NCBI GenBank assembly: GCA_903924405.1
Contig: CAIYBH010000110.1
Coordinates: 1 to 61,199, forward strand
DNA length: 61,199 nt
Direction: 5' to 3'
Source of the DNA: an uncultured Planctomycetaceae bacterium
Lineage (GTDB): Bacteria; Planctomycetota; Planctomycetia; Planctomycetales; Planctomycetaceae
Part shown: positions 46,178 to 55,672 of the stretch, one piece after another
Numbering within the stretch: the first letter of the stretch is position 1
How the letters are laid out: the number at the start of each line of letters is the position of its first letter
Position numbers and translations under genes: made by a program
Notes under the pieces: generated by a model
What the model saw: the letters and a program-made list of their open reading frames with translations, nothing else
Databases searched by the model: none
Told to the model about the DNA's origin: nothing

Positions 46178-46351
46178 TTATGACAGGCTGTTCGACACGC
46201 TGGTGAACTTCGCACTGGCATTCGTACCGACAGTCGTCACAGCTGCGATACAGACCACGACGATCAGTGCCAGCATGACTGCGTATTCGACAGCTGTCGG
46301 GCCATCTTCAGACACCAGAAATCGCTTTACACTGCTTGCAAACTTGGACAT
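46178..46351 (-). CDS. flp: Flp-type (type IVb) major pilin precursor
   Basis: A 57-aa prepilin too small for common ORF cutoffs. Translation begins MSKFASSVKRFLVSEDG and continues PTAVEYAVMLALIVVVCI. The G/PTAVEY site matches the prepilin peptidase recognition motif of Flp pilins (cleavage after G17, with conserved Glu and Tyr at mature positions 5 and 6), followed by the hydrophobic helix; the C-terminus is TSVSNSLS. AAGGA about 8 nt upstream supports ATG 46351. A terminator follows, and the prepilin peptidase lies next, which makes the call secure. Confidence 0.93.
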   Translation of the reverse strand: MSKFASSVKRFLVSEDGPTAVEYAVMLALIVVVCIAAVTTVGTNASAKFTSVSNSLS

Positions 46352-46699
46352 TGCTCATTCCTTCTCGTTGTGCCGCTCTCGCGGGCAATGTGTTTCACAG
46401 CGGATGACCCGCAGGTACAGATCCTTACCAAAAGGATCCCCTCACGACGAATCCCCCGGTCTCACTGTCGCCTGGGGATTTACTCGCCGTCGTACTATTG
46501 AACCTAGGTCACCGTTTCACCACGTCAAAAACTTTTTACTGCTTTTCGTCATCTGAATCCGCCTGGCGAAAATCAGGCTTTAACGCGCTGATGCAGTATG
46601 GAAACAAAGTCAGTGACACTGCTGTTTATGATTCTCAACATCCCTTGTGGAGTTACTCAAACAGAGGCTCTGTCGTAAAGCTCTCGATCGTTGTTTCAG
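46352..46699. other. 348-bp region upstream of the pilin gene
   Basis: Presumably holds the pilin promoter; no clear consensus. A short inverted repeat GCCTG...CAGGC near 46563-46580 has no T-run. Confidence 0.4.
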
Positions 46700-48175
46700 T
46701 CAGTGTGCGTCCGCTGTCAGACTGATCGGAGTGTCGGTATGTTGCGCCAGTCGCAGGCGATCCGCCTGCTGCTGCCATTCTGCGGCGCAGCGACGCATGC
46801 GTTGTTCGTCGAATTGATCCACGTCACATTCTTCAAGGGCCCGCCTGACCAGTGCCGAAGCCGTGCTGAAGCGCCCCCGCTCGGATTCTGTGACGGCCGC
46901 CTGTATGCGAAAAACAGGCATGTCCGGGTACTGCGACAGTGCATGCTGCCAGAGACTGAATGAGTCCTGCCAGACAGGCTGGTATGCCATGGTGCGAAGC
47001 ACACAGCCGCCCAGCAGCAATCCCGCCGAAAGCGTCCGCACACCAATTGTCAGGACCTGACTGCGTTCGCCATTGGGCTGCAGGCCGGTTACTGTGGCTA
47101 GTGATGTTGTCACCATGCCAAACACAATCAGACAAGGAAGATAGAGATACCGATCGTTCATCAAAGTGGTGATCGGTGTGATGTTGAGCACGGGCAGCAA
47201 CAGCAGCAACGCGGTCAGCAAACCAAACAGAAACATTGGCGATCTGTGTCGCGTTCGCCATGCTGTCACACCAATCACCCCCCACGCGGTCGTGGCCGCA
47301 AAGGCACTCAGATGAATCCCTGAAATGGGTGGGTCGTACATGACGCACTGTACAGAGGGGGCCAGCAGCATCCTGATGTACTCCCACAGGATCAGGCTGT
47401 CGGCCTCAAGGATCCGGAACAAACCAATCTCCATATGGGCCCGAACGCCTCCGCCCACGGTGTTCTGAGCTCCCATCGTCATGATCAGCAACAGCAAACC
47501 CAGCAGTCCCGGAATAATTGCCGCAGAGATTGCTTCCGGAGTTCGACGTCGGGCGATCAGCAGGTCATAAAGCAGTACAATCGGCGGCAGAATAATCGCA
47601 TGGGCGCGGGCGAGCAGTGCCATGACCAGCAGGAGCAGATACCACCCCTCGTCCCGCGGCGCGGGTCGCTCCCTGAGTCTGATGACAAACGCCGACAGCA
47701 TCAGGGCGCTGCAGAGCAGACTTTTGCGAGAAGAAATCCAGACAACACTTTCGACCTGTACCGGATGCACGATGAATAACGCGGCCGTCAGCCACGCCGC
47801 ATAGGTGGAACGACAGAATCGCTGCATCAGAGCAAAGACCAGCAGTCCGTTCGCGCAGTGCAGCAGTAGATTTGTCAGTCGATAACCCCACGCCTCCAGT
47901 CCCCAGAAGCTGTGATCCACGAGAAACGTGAATATCGTCAGTGGCGCATAATTACGCGTGACGACTTCGGTTGCGATTCCCTGCAGATTACTGAGAGTCC
48001 AGCCGCGAATCAGCGGGTTATTCAGGACATAAGCACCGTCATCCCAGTTGACGAACCCATATGGCAGTGTGTGCCACCACGTCAGCGCAGTCATCAGTAC
48101 CAGCGATACCCACGGAGCCACACGTCTCGAAAAAACTACGGCACCCCGTGGCATGGCTGAATCATCTCTGAGCAC
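46700..48175 (-). CDS. Multi-spanning GT-C-like (TMTC-type) membrane protein with short TPR-like tail
   Basis: A 491-aa protein with about ten hydrophobic segments. Near the N-terminus the motif GFVNWDDGAYVLNNP has the Asp pair typical of GT-C glycosyltransferases and TMTC/PMT-like proteins; LNITPITTLMNDRYLYLPCL near residue 335 supports this. After the last helix a helical tail (about 430-490) resembles a single TPR-like unit. It is likely a polyprenyl-phosphate-sugar-dependent transferase at the inner membrane. GTG 48175 is chosen: GGAGGA is 5 nt upstream; the ATG at 48154 has no Shine-Dalgarno. Confidence 0.75.
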   Translation of the reverse strand: MLRDDSAMPRGAVVFSRRVAPWVSLVLMTALTWWHTLPYGFVNWDDGAYVLNNPLIRGWTLSNLQGIATEVVTRNYAPLTIFTFLVDHSFWGLEAWGYRLTNLLLHCANGLLVFALMQRFCRSTYAAWLTAALFIVHPVQVESVVWISSRKSLLCSALMLSAFVIRLRERPAPRDEGWYLLLLVMALLARAHAIILPPIVLLYDLLIARRRTPEAISAAIIPGLLGLLLLIMTMGAQNTVGGGVRAHMEIGLFRILEADSLILWEYIRMLLAPSVQCVMYDPPISGIHLSAFAATTAWGVIGVTAWRTRHRSPMFLFGLLTALLLLLPVLNITPITTLMNDRYLYLPCLIVFGMVTTSLATVTGLQPNGERSQVLTIGVRTLSAGLLLGGCVLRTMAYQPVWQDSFSLWQHALSQYPDMPVFRIQAAVTESERGRFSTASALVRRALEECDVDQFDEQRMRRCAAEWQQQADRLRLAQHTDTPISLTADAH

Positions 48176-48180
48176 AACAA

Positions 48181-48186
48181 TCCTCC
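48181..48186 (-). promoter_or_regulatory. Shine-Dalgarno sequence fixing a GTG start
   Basis: GGAGGA on the minus strand, 5 nt before GTG 48175; the best ribosome binding site near the start of the GT-C-like gene. Confidence 0.65.
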
Positions 48187-48478
48187 AGCTGCATCAACCT
48201 GCGGCGAAACCCGCAGGGACTCATACTGCAGTGCCGGAAGAATGTGGACGGAATCTCAGATCCTCCGCTGTTTTCCGGATCACACGGATCTATGAAATCG
48301 GCCTATCCCGCGGAAACGGTATCACCCGAATCATCGTCAGGATCGCCAGCATCGTCCCCTCAGTTCTCCTGCTGGATTGCGGGTTCCGCAAGTCCCCACA
48401 GTCCAGCTCCCCGTGACTTCGCAGCGGCAAAGCCATACCTGCAGACGGGATCTCGGCCGGGTCGCAAAGGATGAAACC

Positions 48479-48695
48479 GGGTGCCACTTGCCCGTCAGGT
48501 GCCATGCACCGGTACGTCGCCGGCATGTCGGAACGGCCTCGAGCCTCGCGCGCTGAGTGCTTGCCACAGCGTGATAAAGTCCGGACAACCGTTAGCTTCA
48601 CTGTCTTTGGACGAACCTGCAGGGCTGCGATATTCGCCTGGGATACCTATCCTAAACGAAGGTTGAGCCCAGGACACGAAAGATGGGTGGCACCC
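48479..48695. repeat. Diverged palindromic repeat unit 1 with 9-bp terminal inverted repeats
   Basis: Begins GGGTGCCAC (48479-48487) and ends GTGGCACCC (48687-48695), exact reverse complements. It contains GGTGCCATGCACC (48498-48510) and GCGATATTCG (48627-48636), both shared with unit 2. No coding capacity that I recognise and no evident target-site duplication. It could be a MITE-like or REP-like non-autonomous element. Confidence 0.65.
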
Positions 48696-48700
48696 AGATC

Positions 48701-48885
48701 ACGGCACCCTGCCGTCGCTCATGGTGCCATGCACCGTCGTTTTGGGGGCGTCCGAGAACTTCAAGCTGGCGTGGCTTGTCACGGGGTAACAAATCCGGTC
48801 GACCGTCAGGATTGCTGAATTCAGAAGAATCCGTGGGACCGCGATATTCGATCGGATGCCCCGTGCTTACAGATGGATGGCACCC
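48701..48885. repeat. Diverged palindromic repeat unit 2
   Basis: Shares with unit 1 GGTGCCATGCACC (48723-48735), a middle section with matching words (CTTG.CAC.G.GT, TCCGG.C.ACCGT), and GCGATATTCG (48841-48850), at similar spacing (118 versus 129 nt). Right end reads ATGGCACCC (8 of 9 to unit 1); left end is eroded. Confidence 0.6.
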
Positions 48886-49012
48886 AAAACGCACCCCACC
48901 CAAAACGGGCACCCAAAACGGGCACCCTTAAAGATGGATGGCACCCAAAACCCGTGCTTACAGATGGATGGCACCCAAAACGGCTAAACGCGAGGTGGGT
49001 GGCACCCAAAAC
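48871..49012. repeat. Cluster of short TGG(A/G)TGGCACCCA-AAAC repeats
   Basis: AGATGGATGGCACCCAAAAC occurs at 48871, 48932 and 48962, and a GGTGGGTGGCACCCAAAACG version at about 48995; the last three are 30-31 bp apart. Between them GGGCACCCAAAAC occurs twice in tandem (about 48907-48932). TGGGTG-G-CACCCA is itself an odd palindrome. These look like repeated right ends of the longer units. Confidence 0.85.
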
Positions 49013-49091
49013 GCCAGAAAGTGAAATAGTTTGGCAGCCGGTGGCCGTCAGCTGAGGTGACGATCGTGACCGTGGCCTCTGATCGTGGGGT

Positions 49092-50147
49092 TTACTTTTG
49101 CGCTGCAGGTGAGTTCTGCGCGACGGCTTCCAGCAGTGTCTCCTGCTGGGTTCCGTAGGAGGTCAACAGGGATTCGGCTCCAAGGGCGCCAATGACCGTT
49201 TCGCTGTACCGATACTCTCTCGAGGTCATAACGCCGCGTTTCATATCCAGTCGAAACTGTCCCGACGGAGTCGCCTGAATCAGTTGTGACTGTACCGCTG
49301 AACTGCGGATCGGCGTCTTTACGGAAGAACGGAACGTGACTGTTGCAGTGTCGCCTTCCACTTTTTCCAGGCGGTAAGTTCGCAGTACGACAACCTGAAG
49401 ATTCAGATCCTGGCTTCCACGTACCGTGAGGGGAAACTCTTCCTTCCAGGAGTCCCCGATCCGAACCGCATTTTCCGGAAGGGGCATGAGAAATGACCCG
49501 GGGTCTTTGGGCTTTGAGGATTCTGTTGTTGCTGCGCTGACCGGTTTGACCTCGGATGATGATGGTTCGGTCGTTTCGACCGGCGATGGAACCGCAGCCT
49601 GTACGACCGTCGGTGCTGCCTTCTGTGGCTTCCGAACGGTTTGACCTGTCGTCGTCAGTCGAAATTCAGGAGCACTGCCGCGAAGGCTGTGCGCAACTCC
49701 GCGATAGACCTCCGGGATTTCTGAGGGCTTCATGCCTGTGTGAAACTCTACCGCCGGCTGATCATCGACCTGTCGCTTCATCGAGACCTTTTCAAACTGC
49801 ATTGCAAATGTCCCGGCTCCGTCAGGCTCGACGGACTGCACGGTAAACAGACGCACCTGCTGGACCTGTGAGACGTCTACGCGACGGTTCTCGCCCACTT
49901 GCGCTTCGAGTGTCATCTTCTGATCAGACTGATAACGCCACTGCTGTCCCTGTTGAAACAGATACCGCAGGGACCAAGTCCTTTCATCGGTGGCTGTTTT
50001 CTGGTCCGAAGCATCAGATTTGGCCGCGGGGGCCGCGACGTCGGCGACAGCTGGCTGTGCTGAGTTTGAAACCTGTGTGCCCGAGTTCAGCTTATCAACC
50101 GGAAATCCGATGCAGGCAAGCAGCAGAAGCGCGGAGATTGACGGCAT
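49092..50147 (-). CDS. Secreted protein of unknown function (DUF6263-like)
   Basis: A 351-aa protein with a signal peptide (MPSISALLLLACIGFP). After a low-complexity Ala/Ser linker it shows a beta-rich region (LRYLFQQGQQWRYQSDQKMT, GTFAMQFEKVSMKRQVDDQP), a Pro/Ser/Thr-rich linker (about 180-220) and a second beta-rich half (RIGDSWKEEFPLTVRGSQDL). From memory it resembles DUF6263 proteins seen in planctomycetes; this is not certain. No function is known. No strong Shine-Dalgarno was found at ATG 50147. Confidence 0.65.
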   Translation of the reverse strand: MPSISALLLLACIGFPVDKLNSGTQVSNSAQPAVADVAAPAAKSDASDQKTATDERTWSLRYLFQQGQQWRYQSDQKMTLEAQVGENRRVDVSQVQQVRLFTVQSVEPDGAGTFAMQFEKVSMKRQVDDQPAVEFHTGMKPSEIPEVYRGVAHSLRGSAPEFRLTTTGQTVRKPQKAAPTVVQAAVPSPVETTEPSSSEVKPVSAATTESSKPKDPGSFLMPLPENAVRIGDSWKEEFPLTVRGSQDLNLQVVVLRTYRLEKVEGDTATVTFRSSVKTPIRSSAVQSQLIQATPSGQFRLDMKRGVMTSREYRYSETVIGALGAESLLTSYGTQQETLLEAVAQNSPAAQK

Positions 50148-50445
50148 GGAAGGATTCTCGAGCTACGGGTGATTCGTGGCAGGCAACCGTGCCCGATGCA
50201 CAATCATGCTCTGCCGGCAGGCAGACTAGCACACCGTCGACTTGAGCGGCGAGGTGAGTTTTCGATTGATTTGGGGATAACTCCCGGTAACGTGGGGTGC
50301 AAAGTGGCAGATGGGCGCATGCGTCTCGGTGATCGGCGGTTTTTGCCGAATTCCGGCTTTGCGAGAGAAGTGAGACAGCACACGGATAACCGCGAACGCG
50401 TCAGAATCAGGTTGCGGCACATTGCCATCAGCGAAGGTGATCGTA

Positions 50446-52251
50446 TCACATCTGCAGATATCCATTGACTCGCGCTGTTGTCACGGCACACACGAGAAGT
50501 TGGCAAAATAGTAACCAGACCCAGATCCGGCGGCCGCCCGACGCTGTTAATCCCGGAAGGCCAACGTCGGCCAGGAGAATCAGCCACCATGGCGTGACAA
50601 AACACCACAGGCGAGCTGCTTCTCCCATGTTTTTTCCAGAGACCAGCAGCAGGATCCACGTGACGGCGAGGCTTATGCTGAGTTGCCGCAGTGGGGTGAG
50701 ATTGCTCCGCGCAACTGTCCTGCCACCGGGAATGGCCCCGTCTTCACTGGTTTCCAGATTCCTCACGTTGTCTGCAGCCACTCTGTTGCTCAAAAACCTG
50801 CGGATTATCCCGTACAGAACGAGCAGGCACACCGGAAGGCCGACGGATAGCATCATTTCGAGGACGTTGACCGGGAGCCATTTCCACCACGTACGCGGAA
50901 ACTGTCCATAAAACGCAGCATGATTCTTCAGATTCCAGGTCCAGATCGAGAGCATGTTGCAACCGGTGCTGAGAGAAAACGCCCACAGGCTGCATGCAAA
51001 TGCGAGACCCTTGGCGAGGGCCGCGAGGAACAACCGCACTCGTAACGTGACATCACTGAAACCAGGTGAGCCCCCTGTTTCCGGCGGCGGGACTTCAGCA
51101 TTTACATCGCTGCGCACACGGATCAGAGCGAATAACCAGAAGAACACGGCCGCGAGCGCAATCGGAACGTGTGCCAGACTGACGAGGAGACAGCCAAACA
51201 TCCAGAATCCGGCAAGACAACCGCTCAGTAGCACCTTGATCAAACCGCGTTGCCGCATTGACATTGTCACAAGGAAGAGCAGGACAATTCCGGAGACGGC
51301 GTACAGGACATCCGAGCGAGGCTGAAACACGGAAATTGCGGGCAACGTGGCTGCGAGCACAGCGAAACGCCATGCGTCCCTCCGCGAAGTGAGTTGTGAT
51401 AGCAGCGCAAAGAGCGTTGCCGGCAGGCAGGCGGAAACCCAGAACGAAACAACCGCCGTCAGGATGAGAGCGGCAAATTGCGGGGGCTGCAGCGGTGCGG
51501 CGAGCGAAGCTTCTGCCTCAAGTCGCCGGAATGTGGTGATACTCTGCCCATTCATGAATTGTGGCAGATAAGTCCACATCGACGGGCGTGAGGCGGTGCA
51601 CCAGAGGGCCAGACGGTTGAACAGAAAAAGCCCGGGGGGATGTGTTCCCTTGTGCAGCACGTCGCCAGCGGACATTTCACGTTCATACTGCTGCAGTACC
51701 TGGAAAGTGGAACGTGGTTCCTGAACTGCCTGCAGAAAATAGCCCGTGGCATATTTGTCATAAAGCACCCAGAGTGGGCGAAGTTCTCTGTGCGGCGTGG
51801 CGGCCGTCTGCAGCACACTGGACTGCCAGTATCCGGTGAGCAGCGTGAGTACCAGAAGCGCGCCGGCCACGGCAGGGCGTCTGAAATCGGTGATCCGGCG
51901 TTCAAGAATAGACCCGTAAATCATCAGAACGGCTGCTGCCACCAGCGCCGGCAAGCTGCGATCCAGAAAACTGGTCAGATCTTCCGGGAGCGAGTGTCGT
52001 GTCCAGAGCCACTCTCCTTCGACCCCAAGCGGAATATTTTCGGGGCCGAAAATGGCTGCGGTGAGTCCGAGTGAGATAACCAACAGCAAAACGGCAAGAA
52101 CAGTCCCTTGACTGGAACGCCGAGGATCGGAAGCTGGTCGACGCGAACGGCGGCCACCGTCGTTCACTGCCTGATAATCGCCGATACTGCCCACGCCTGC
52201 CACGAGTGATGTCCGGGTACGAGCGAATGCTGGGATCAAAGTCGAACACAC
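50446..52251 (-). CDS. Large polytopic membrane protein, GT-C glycosyltransferase-like
   Basis: A roughly 600-aa protein with about twelve hydrophobic segments and a periplasmic loop carrying KGTHPPGLFLFNRLAL near residues 198-215; an HPPG motif of this kind occurs in several GT-C-fold mannosyl- and arabinosyltransferase-like proteins. A polar segment around 480-500 precedes the last helices. Start uncertain: GTG 52251 and internal GTGs lack strong Shine-Dalgarno sequences, and the first 45 residues are Arg-rich and polar. Function inferred only from topology. Confidence 0.6.
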   Translation of the reverse strand: MCSTLIPAFARTRTSLVAGVGSIGDYQAVNDGGRRSRRPASDPRRSSQGTVLAVLLLVISLGLTAAIFGPENIPLGVEGEWLWTRHSLPEDLTSFLDRSLPALVAAAVLMIYGSILERRITDFRRPAVAGALLVLTLLTGYWQSSVLQTAATPHRELRPLWVLYDKYATGYFLQAVQEPRSTFQVLQQYEREMSAGDVLHKGTHPPGLFLFNRLALWCTASRPSMWTYLPQFMNGQSITTFRRLEAEASLAAPLQPPQFAALILTAVVSFWVSACLPATLFALLSQLTSRRDAWRFAVLAATLPAISVFQPRSDVLYAVSGIVLLFLVTMSMRQRGLIKVLLSGCLAGFWMFGCLLVSLAHVPIALAAVFFWLFALIRVRSDVNAEVPPPETGGSPGFSDVTLRVRLFLAALAKGLAFACSLWAFSLSTGCNMLSIWTWNLKNHAAFYGQFPRTWWKWLPVNVLEMMLSVGLPVCLLVLYGIIRRFLSNRVAADNVRNLETSEDGAIPGGRTVARSNLTPLRQLSISLAVTWILLLVSGKNMGEAARLWCFVTPWWLILLADVGLPGLTASGGRRIWVWLLFCQLLVCAVTTARVNGYLQM

Positions 52252-52341
52252 TGAAAAACACAGCCCGGGTCAGTTGCCTGATTCCGGGCTGCGCGATTCT
52301 TTAGTCTCCGAACGAAATTGTCGGCATGTTTAATGGCGTCA

Positions 52342-53715
52342 TCAATGCCCGGTGACGACTGGTCCTGAGGCTTCTGCTGACTTCTTCGGAGGGTGGAATA
52401 ACAGGGCGAGTGCAAGGGCCGCAACGATGGAGGCGGCCATTGGTACCAGAAACAGGCCGCGGAAGTCCGTCACGTCGTCTTTGGTATAAACAGACTGCAT
52501 CAGCCATGGGCAGAGTGAATTGGCAGCCAGGGCGCCCAGACCGAGAATCATCACGTTGAACAACCCCTGCGCACTGGTTCGCACATCCTTTGGAAAGTAC
52601 TCGTCCACGAAGATGTACACGGTTGCGAAGAAGAATGCATAGCAGATGCCGTGCACGATCTGAACCAGAATGATGAGGCTTTGGTTGGGCATGTAGGCGT
52701 AGACTGCAAAGCGGAAGGCATGTCCGAGGACACCCACGATCATCGTGGTTCTCCAGCCCATTGCCTTCAGCGTGGCTCCCAGGATCAGCATGGTGAGAAT
52801 TTCTGCGATCTGGCCGATGCTCATGACTGGCATGACCCAGTTCCCCTGAATACCGACCGCCGGGGTCGTGAGAAATGTGCCGGTCCAGTTGAAGTAACAA
52901 TTGTGTACAAAGCTGTCGATGAACGCGACAATCCAGAGCACCAGCACAAACGGATGCTTCAGCAGACTGAGGGCCTGTCGCCACGCCTGAGTCTCCGGGC
53001 CACTGCCGGGTGCCGCTGCCTTGGGTGGCGTGTGCGGCAGGGTCAGGCTGTAGGCTGCCAGCAGCAGACTGGCAACTCCGGCCACGACATAGGTCCAGCG
53101 AGTTGCGCTCTGCAATTCGGCACCGGACAGTCCGCTACCCAGCACCGTTCCCATCCAACTTACAAAACCCACTGGATTTGCTGCCTTAACCCTGGCCCAG
53201 TCGACGAGGATAAACGTGAATGGCCAGGCGGCGCAGATCCAGCCGATGGTTCCGCCCAGTCGAACGATACCGAATTCCTTCTGTGCATCACGCATGTTGG
53301 CAAACGCAATGGAATTCGTAATGGAGATTGTGGGCACATACAGCAGACAGTGCACAGCCATCAGCAGAAAGAAGGGCCAGAAGGAAGTCGTGAAGGCAAG
53401 TCCCACCATGGACAGACCACCAACGAGGTGACTGAAGGCGAGGAAACGCTCAGCCGAGAAGTTGCGGTCCGCAAACTGATTGCTGAAGAACATTCCGATA
53501 ATGGAAGCGATGGGGAATGCGTTCAGAATCAGTGCCTGCTCAGAAAACAGGTGAGCAATGTCTCTGAGAATTGGAAACTGAAACAAATCAGCAATCAACG
53601 CAGGTGGCTGATCGGCAGAAAACTTCAGGGCCGGCAGATACCCGAAAATCAATGGCAGCCATGCTCCCCAGATAAAAAACTCCAGAAACATCATGGCAAA
53701 CAGGCGAGTCTTCAT
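52342..53715 (-). CDS. MFS nucleoside:H+ symporter (NupG-like)
   Basis: A 457-aa transporter with twelve predicted helices. Motifs FLEFFIWGAWLPLIFGYL at the N-terminus and NSIAFANMRDAQKEFGIVRL GGTIGW in the middle are typical of the NupG/XapB nucleoside symporter family; a C-terminal VYIFVDEYFPKDVRTSAQGL loop follows. It would import nucleosides across the inner membrane. ATG 53715 gives the normal N-terminus; the frame extends to 53838 without homology. Planctomycetes often carry several members with unknown substrates. Confidence 0.87.
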   Translation of the reverse strand: MKTRLFAMMFLEFFIWGAWLPLIFGYLPALKFSADQPPALIADLFQFPILRDIAHLFSEQALILNAFPIASIIGMFFSNQFADRNFSAERFLAFSHLVGGLSMVGLAFTTSFWPFFLLMAVHCLLYVPTISITNSIAFANMRDAQKEFGIVRLGGTIGWICAAWPFTFILVDWARVKAANPVGFVSWMGTVLGSGLSGAELQSATRWTYVVAGVASLLLAAYSLTLPHTPPKAAAPGSGPETQAWRQALSLLKHPFVLVLWIVAFIDSFVHNCYFNWTGTFLTTPAVGIQGNWVMPVMSIGQIAEILTMLILGATLKAMGWRTTMIVGVLGHAFRFAVYAYMPNQSLIILVQIVHGICYAFFFATVYIFVDEYFPKDVRTSAQGLFNVMILGLGALAANSLCPWLMQSVYTKDDVTDFRGLFLVPMAASIVAALALALLFHPPKKSAEASGPVVTGH

Positions 53716-54348
53716 GGCGGTAATCTGAAACCTTTTTGAAATAGGGTGAAGTGTCCATTCTTCGTGGCGAACCGACCGCAGATATTCGGATAATGACAGC
53801 GGATTGAGTTCAGGACAACCGAAGCGGCATAAAAACACGGGACCACCGAAATCCCTTTTTATGAACTCCGGCAGGTGTGAGTCGGCAGGGCGGCAGCCTT
53901 CGTCGAGTCCCGCGGCAATCCCATGTCTGACAGGCGACGTCTCGTTTTCTGCGTTCTTCAGCAGGCAAAGAATCTGGTGATTGAGGTGAATGCGTCGTTT
54001 GATGCAATCTCCGAAAAGCGCGGGGACAGGAGGGAATTTGGCAGCGACAGGTCACTGACGGGCAGCCTGCGGACGGAGCCAACCGCGTCGTATTATTCGG
54101 ACCTGATCCGGTGAGGAACCGGGGGCAGAGATTTGGTCAGGCACTCCGTGCGGGTGGACACAGGCCTCCAGATGAGCGGTAAATAGCCCGTTTTGAACGT
54201 TTTTTGTCGATTGATGATGGACAGTAGCGTTTTTATGACTAGAAACAGTGGACAATTTGTTCTGGGTGAACGATTTGGGGTCGTGGTGGTGAGCGGCAGT
54301 ACCGGTTCTGTTGCGATTTGAGATGTCCCGTGTCGCGGATAACGAAGC
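53716..54348. other. 633-bp divergent intergenic region
   Basis: Lies between the leftward MFS gene and the rightward lipid-modification operon, so it should hold promoters for both. No sigmaE/ChrR-type TGATCC motif or sigma70 pair stands out. Short frames on both strands are not convincing genes. Confidence 0.45.
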
Positions 54349-55668
54349 ATGAAGCTGGCGATTGTTGGGAGCGGGATTTCGGGGTTGTCCTGTGCACGTA
54401 TGTTGCACAGCCATCATGACGTGACCGTGTTTGAGGCGGATAATCGGGCAGGTGGTCACAGCAACACCGTGGAGTTTACTCTGCAGGGGCGGGCCTACCA
54501 GATCGACACGGGCTTCATTGTCTACAACGACCGGACTTATCCGCATTTCATGAAGTTGCTGGGGCATCTGGGGGTTGAGGGCGTCCCCACAGAAATGTCC
54601 TTTGCGGTTCGCTGTGATCGGACCGGGGTGGAATACAGTGGGACAAGTCTGAGTGGCGTCTTTGCTCAGCGTCGAAACCTGGTTCGGCCGTCGTTCCTGA
54701 GGATGGTTGGGGATATTCTGAGATTCAATTCTCAGGGAACGTCGGACGCAGACACAGTGCACCCGGAGGAAACAGTCGGAGAATACCTGCATCGGCGGCG
54801 ATACGGTCGCAGTTTTCGCGACCTCTACCTGCTTCCCATGGGGGCGGCCATCTGGTCCTGCCCCAGAGGCACCTTTGCCGATTTTCCGATTCGGTTTATT
54901 CTAGAGTTTTATCGCAATCACGGGCTGCTGAGTCTGACGAATCGACCGCAGTGGTACACGATTCCAGGGGGCTCGCGGCAATATGTCCGCAGGCTGATCG
55001 CTCCCTTTGCTTCGCAGATTCTTTATGGATCTGCGGTTCGTCAGGTGCGTCGCGATGTGTCCGGTGTGACTGTGCTGACAGACAGTGACGAAATGCGATT
55101 TGATGAAGTGATTTTTGCCTGCCACAGCGATCAGGCCCTGGGGATGCTGGCAGATCCGACGCCTGTCGAACGGCGAATTCTGGCAGGATTTCCCTATGAA
55201 TCGAATGAGGCCGTTCTGCATACAGACACGAGCATACTGCCTCGGCGAAAACGGGCATGGTCCGCCTGGAATTATCGGATTGGCACAGGCCCGGAGACGC
55301 GGGCGACGATCACCTACGACATGAATATCCTGCAGCATATTCAGTCGGAAGAGACGTTCTGTGTCACGCTGAATGAAACGGCAGCGATCAACCCCGACCG
55401 GATCATCTCCCGGCACCGATATTCCCATCCGATTTTCACCACCGAGCGGTCCAGACTGCAGGCCGAACATGAGGCTCTGATTCGTGCCAATCGGACGTCA
55501 TACTGTGGCGCTTACTGGGGCAACGGATTTCACGAGGACGGAGTGCGTAGTGCGCTGGCTGTCTGCCGATCCTTTGGGATCGCAGATGTGACAGGGCGAC
55601 TTCAGGGGGCGGCTGAAGCACTGAATCCCGCGGTCAGTTCTGGTTCGCTTTCGGCCTGCGGCGGATAA
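54349..55668 (+). CDS. FAD-dependent amine-oxidase-like oxidoreductase (COG2907 type)
   Basis: A 439-aa flavoprotein: dinucleotide-binding motif [14 protein letters not shown] (residues 4-17), then [16 protein letters not shown], and [20 protein letters not shown], which is characteristic of the COG2907 branch of the amine oxidase family. The C-terminal part ([25 protein letters not shown]) also fits. The family is nearly always found beside DUF1365 and a cyclopropane-synthase-type methyltransferase, as here. It probably acts as a desaturase or oxidase on phospholipid acyl chains at the inner membrane (inference). DUF1365 starts 4 nt after its stop, so they form one operon. Confidence 0.93.
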   Translation: MKLAIVGSGISGLSCARMLHSHHDVTVFEADNRAGGHSNTVEFTLQGRAYQIDTGFIVYNDRTYPHFMKLLGHLGVEGVPTEMSFAVRCDRTGVEYSGTSLSGVFAQRRNLVRPSFLRMVGDILRFNSQGTSDADTVHPEETVGEYLHRRRYGRSFRDLYLLPMGAAIWSCPRGTFADFPIRFILEFYRNHGLLSLTNRPQWYTIPGGSRQYVRRLIAPFASQILYGSAVRQVRRDVSGVTVLTDSDEMRFDEVIFACHSDQALGMLADPTPVERRILAGFPYESNEAVLHTDTSILPRRKRAWSAWNYRIGTGPETRATITYDMNILQHIQSEETFCVTLNETAAINPDRIISRHRYSHPIFTTERSRLQAEHEALIRANRTSYCGAYWGNGFHEDGVRSALAVCRSFGIADVTGRLQGAAEALNPAVSSGSLSACGG

Positions 55669-55672
55669 CGGG

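Noticed and set aside
46563..46580. Short inverted repeat GCCTG...CAGGC as pilin regulatory element
   Set aside because: Five base pairs, expected by chance, and no conserved promoter pattern next to it.
48821..49009. Minus-strand frame with repeated FGCHPS motif
   Set aside because: The repeated peptide is just the translated DNA repeat; no start context or family.
48871..49012. CRISPR array
   Set aside because: Repeats are short, unequal and tandem without unique spacers of constant length; no cas genes are present.
52651..53739. 362-codon plus-strand frame over the MFS gene
   Set aside because: Covers the opposite strand of a complete transporter; composition is polar and family-less.
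54052..54792. 246-codon minus-strand frame at the start of the lipid operon
   Set aside because: Overlaps the well-supported FAD oxidoreductase start on the other strand and has no domain.
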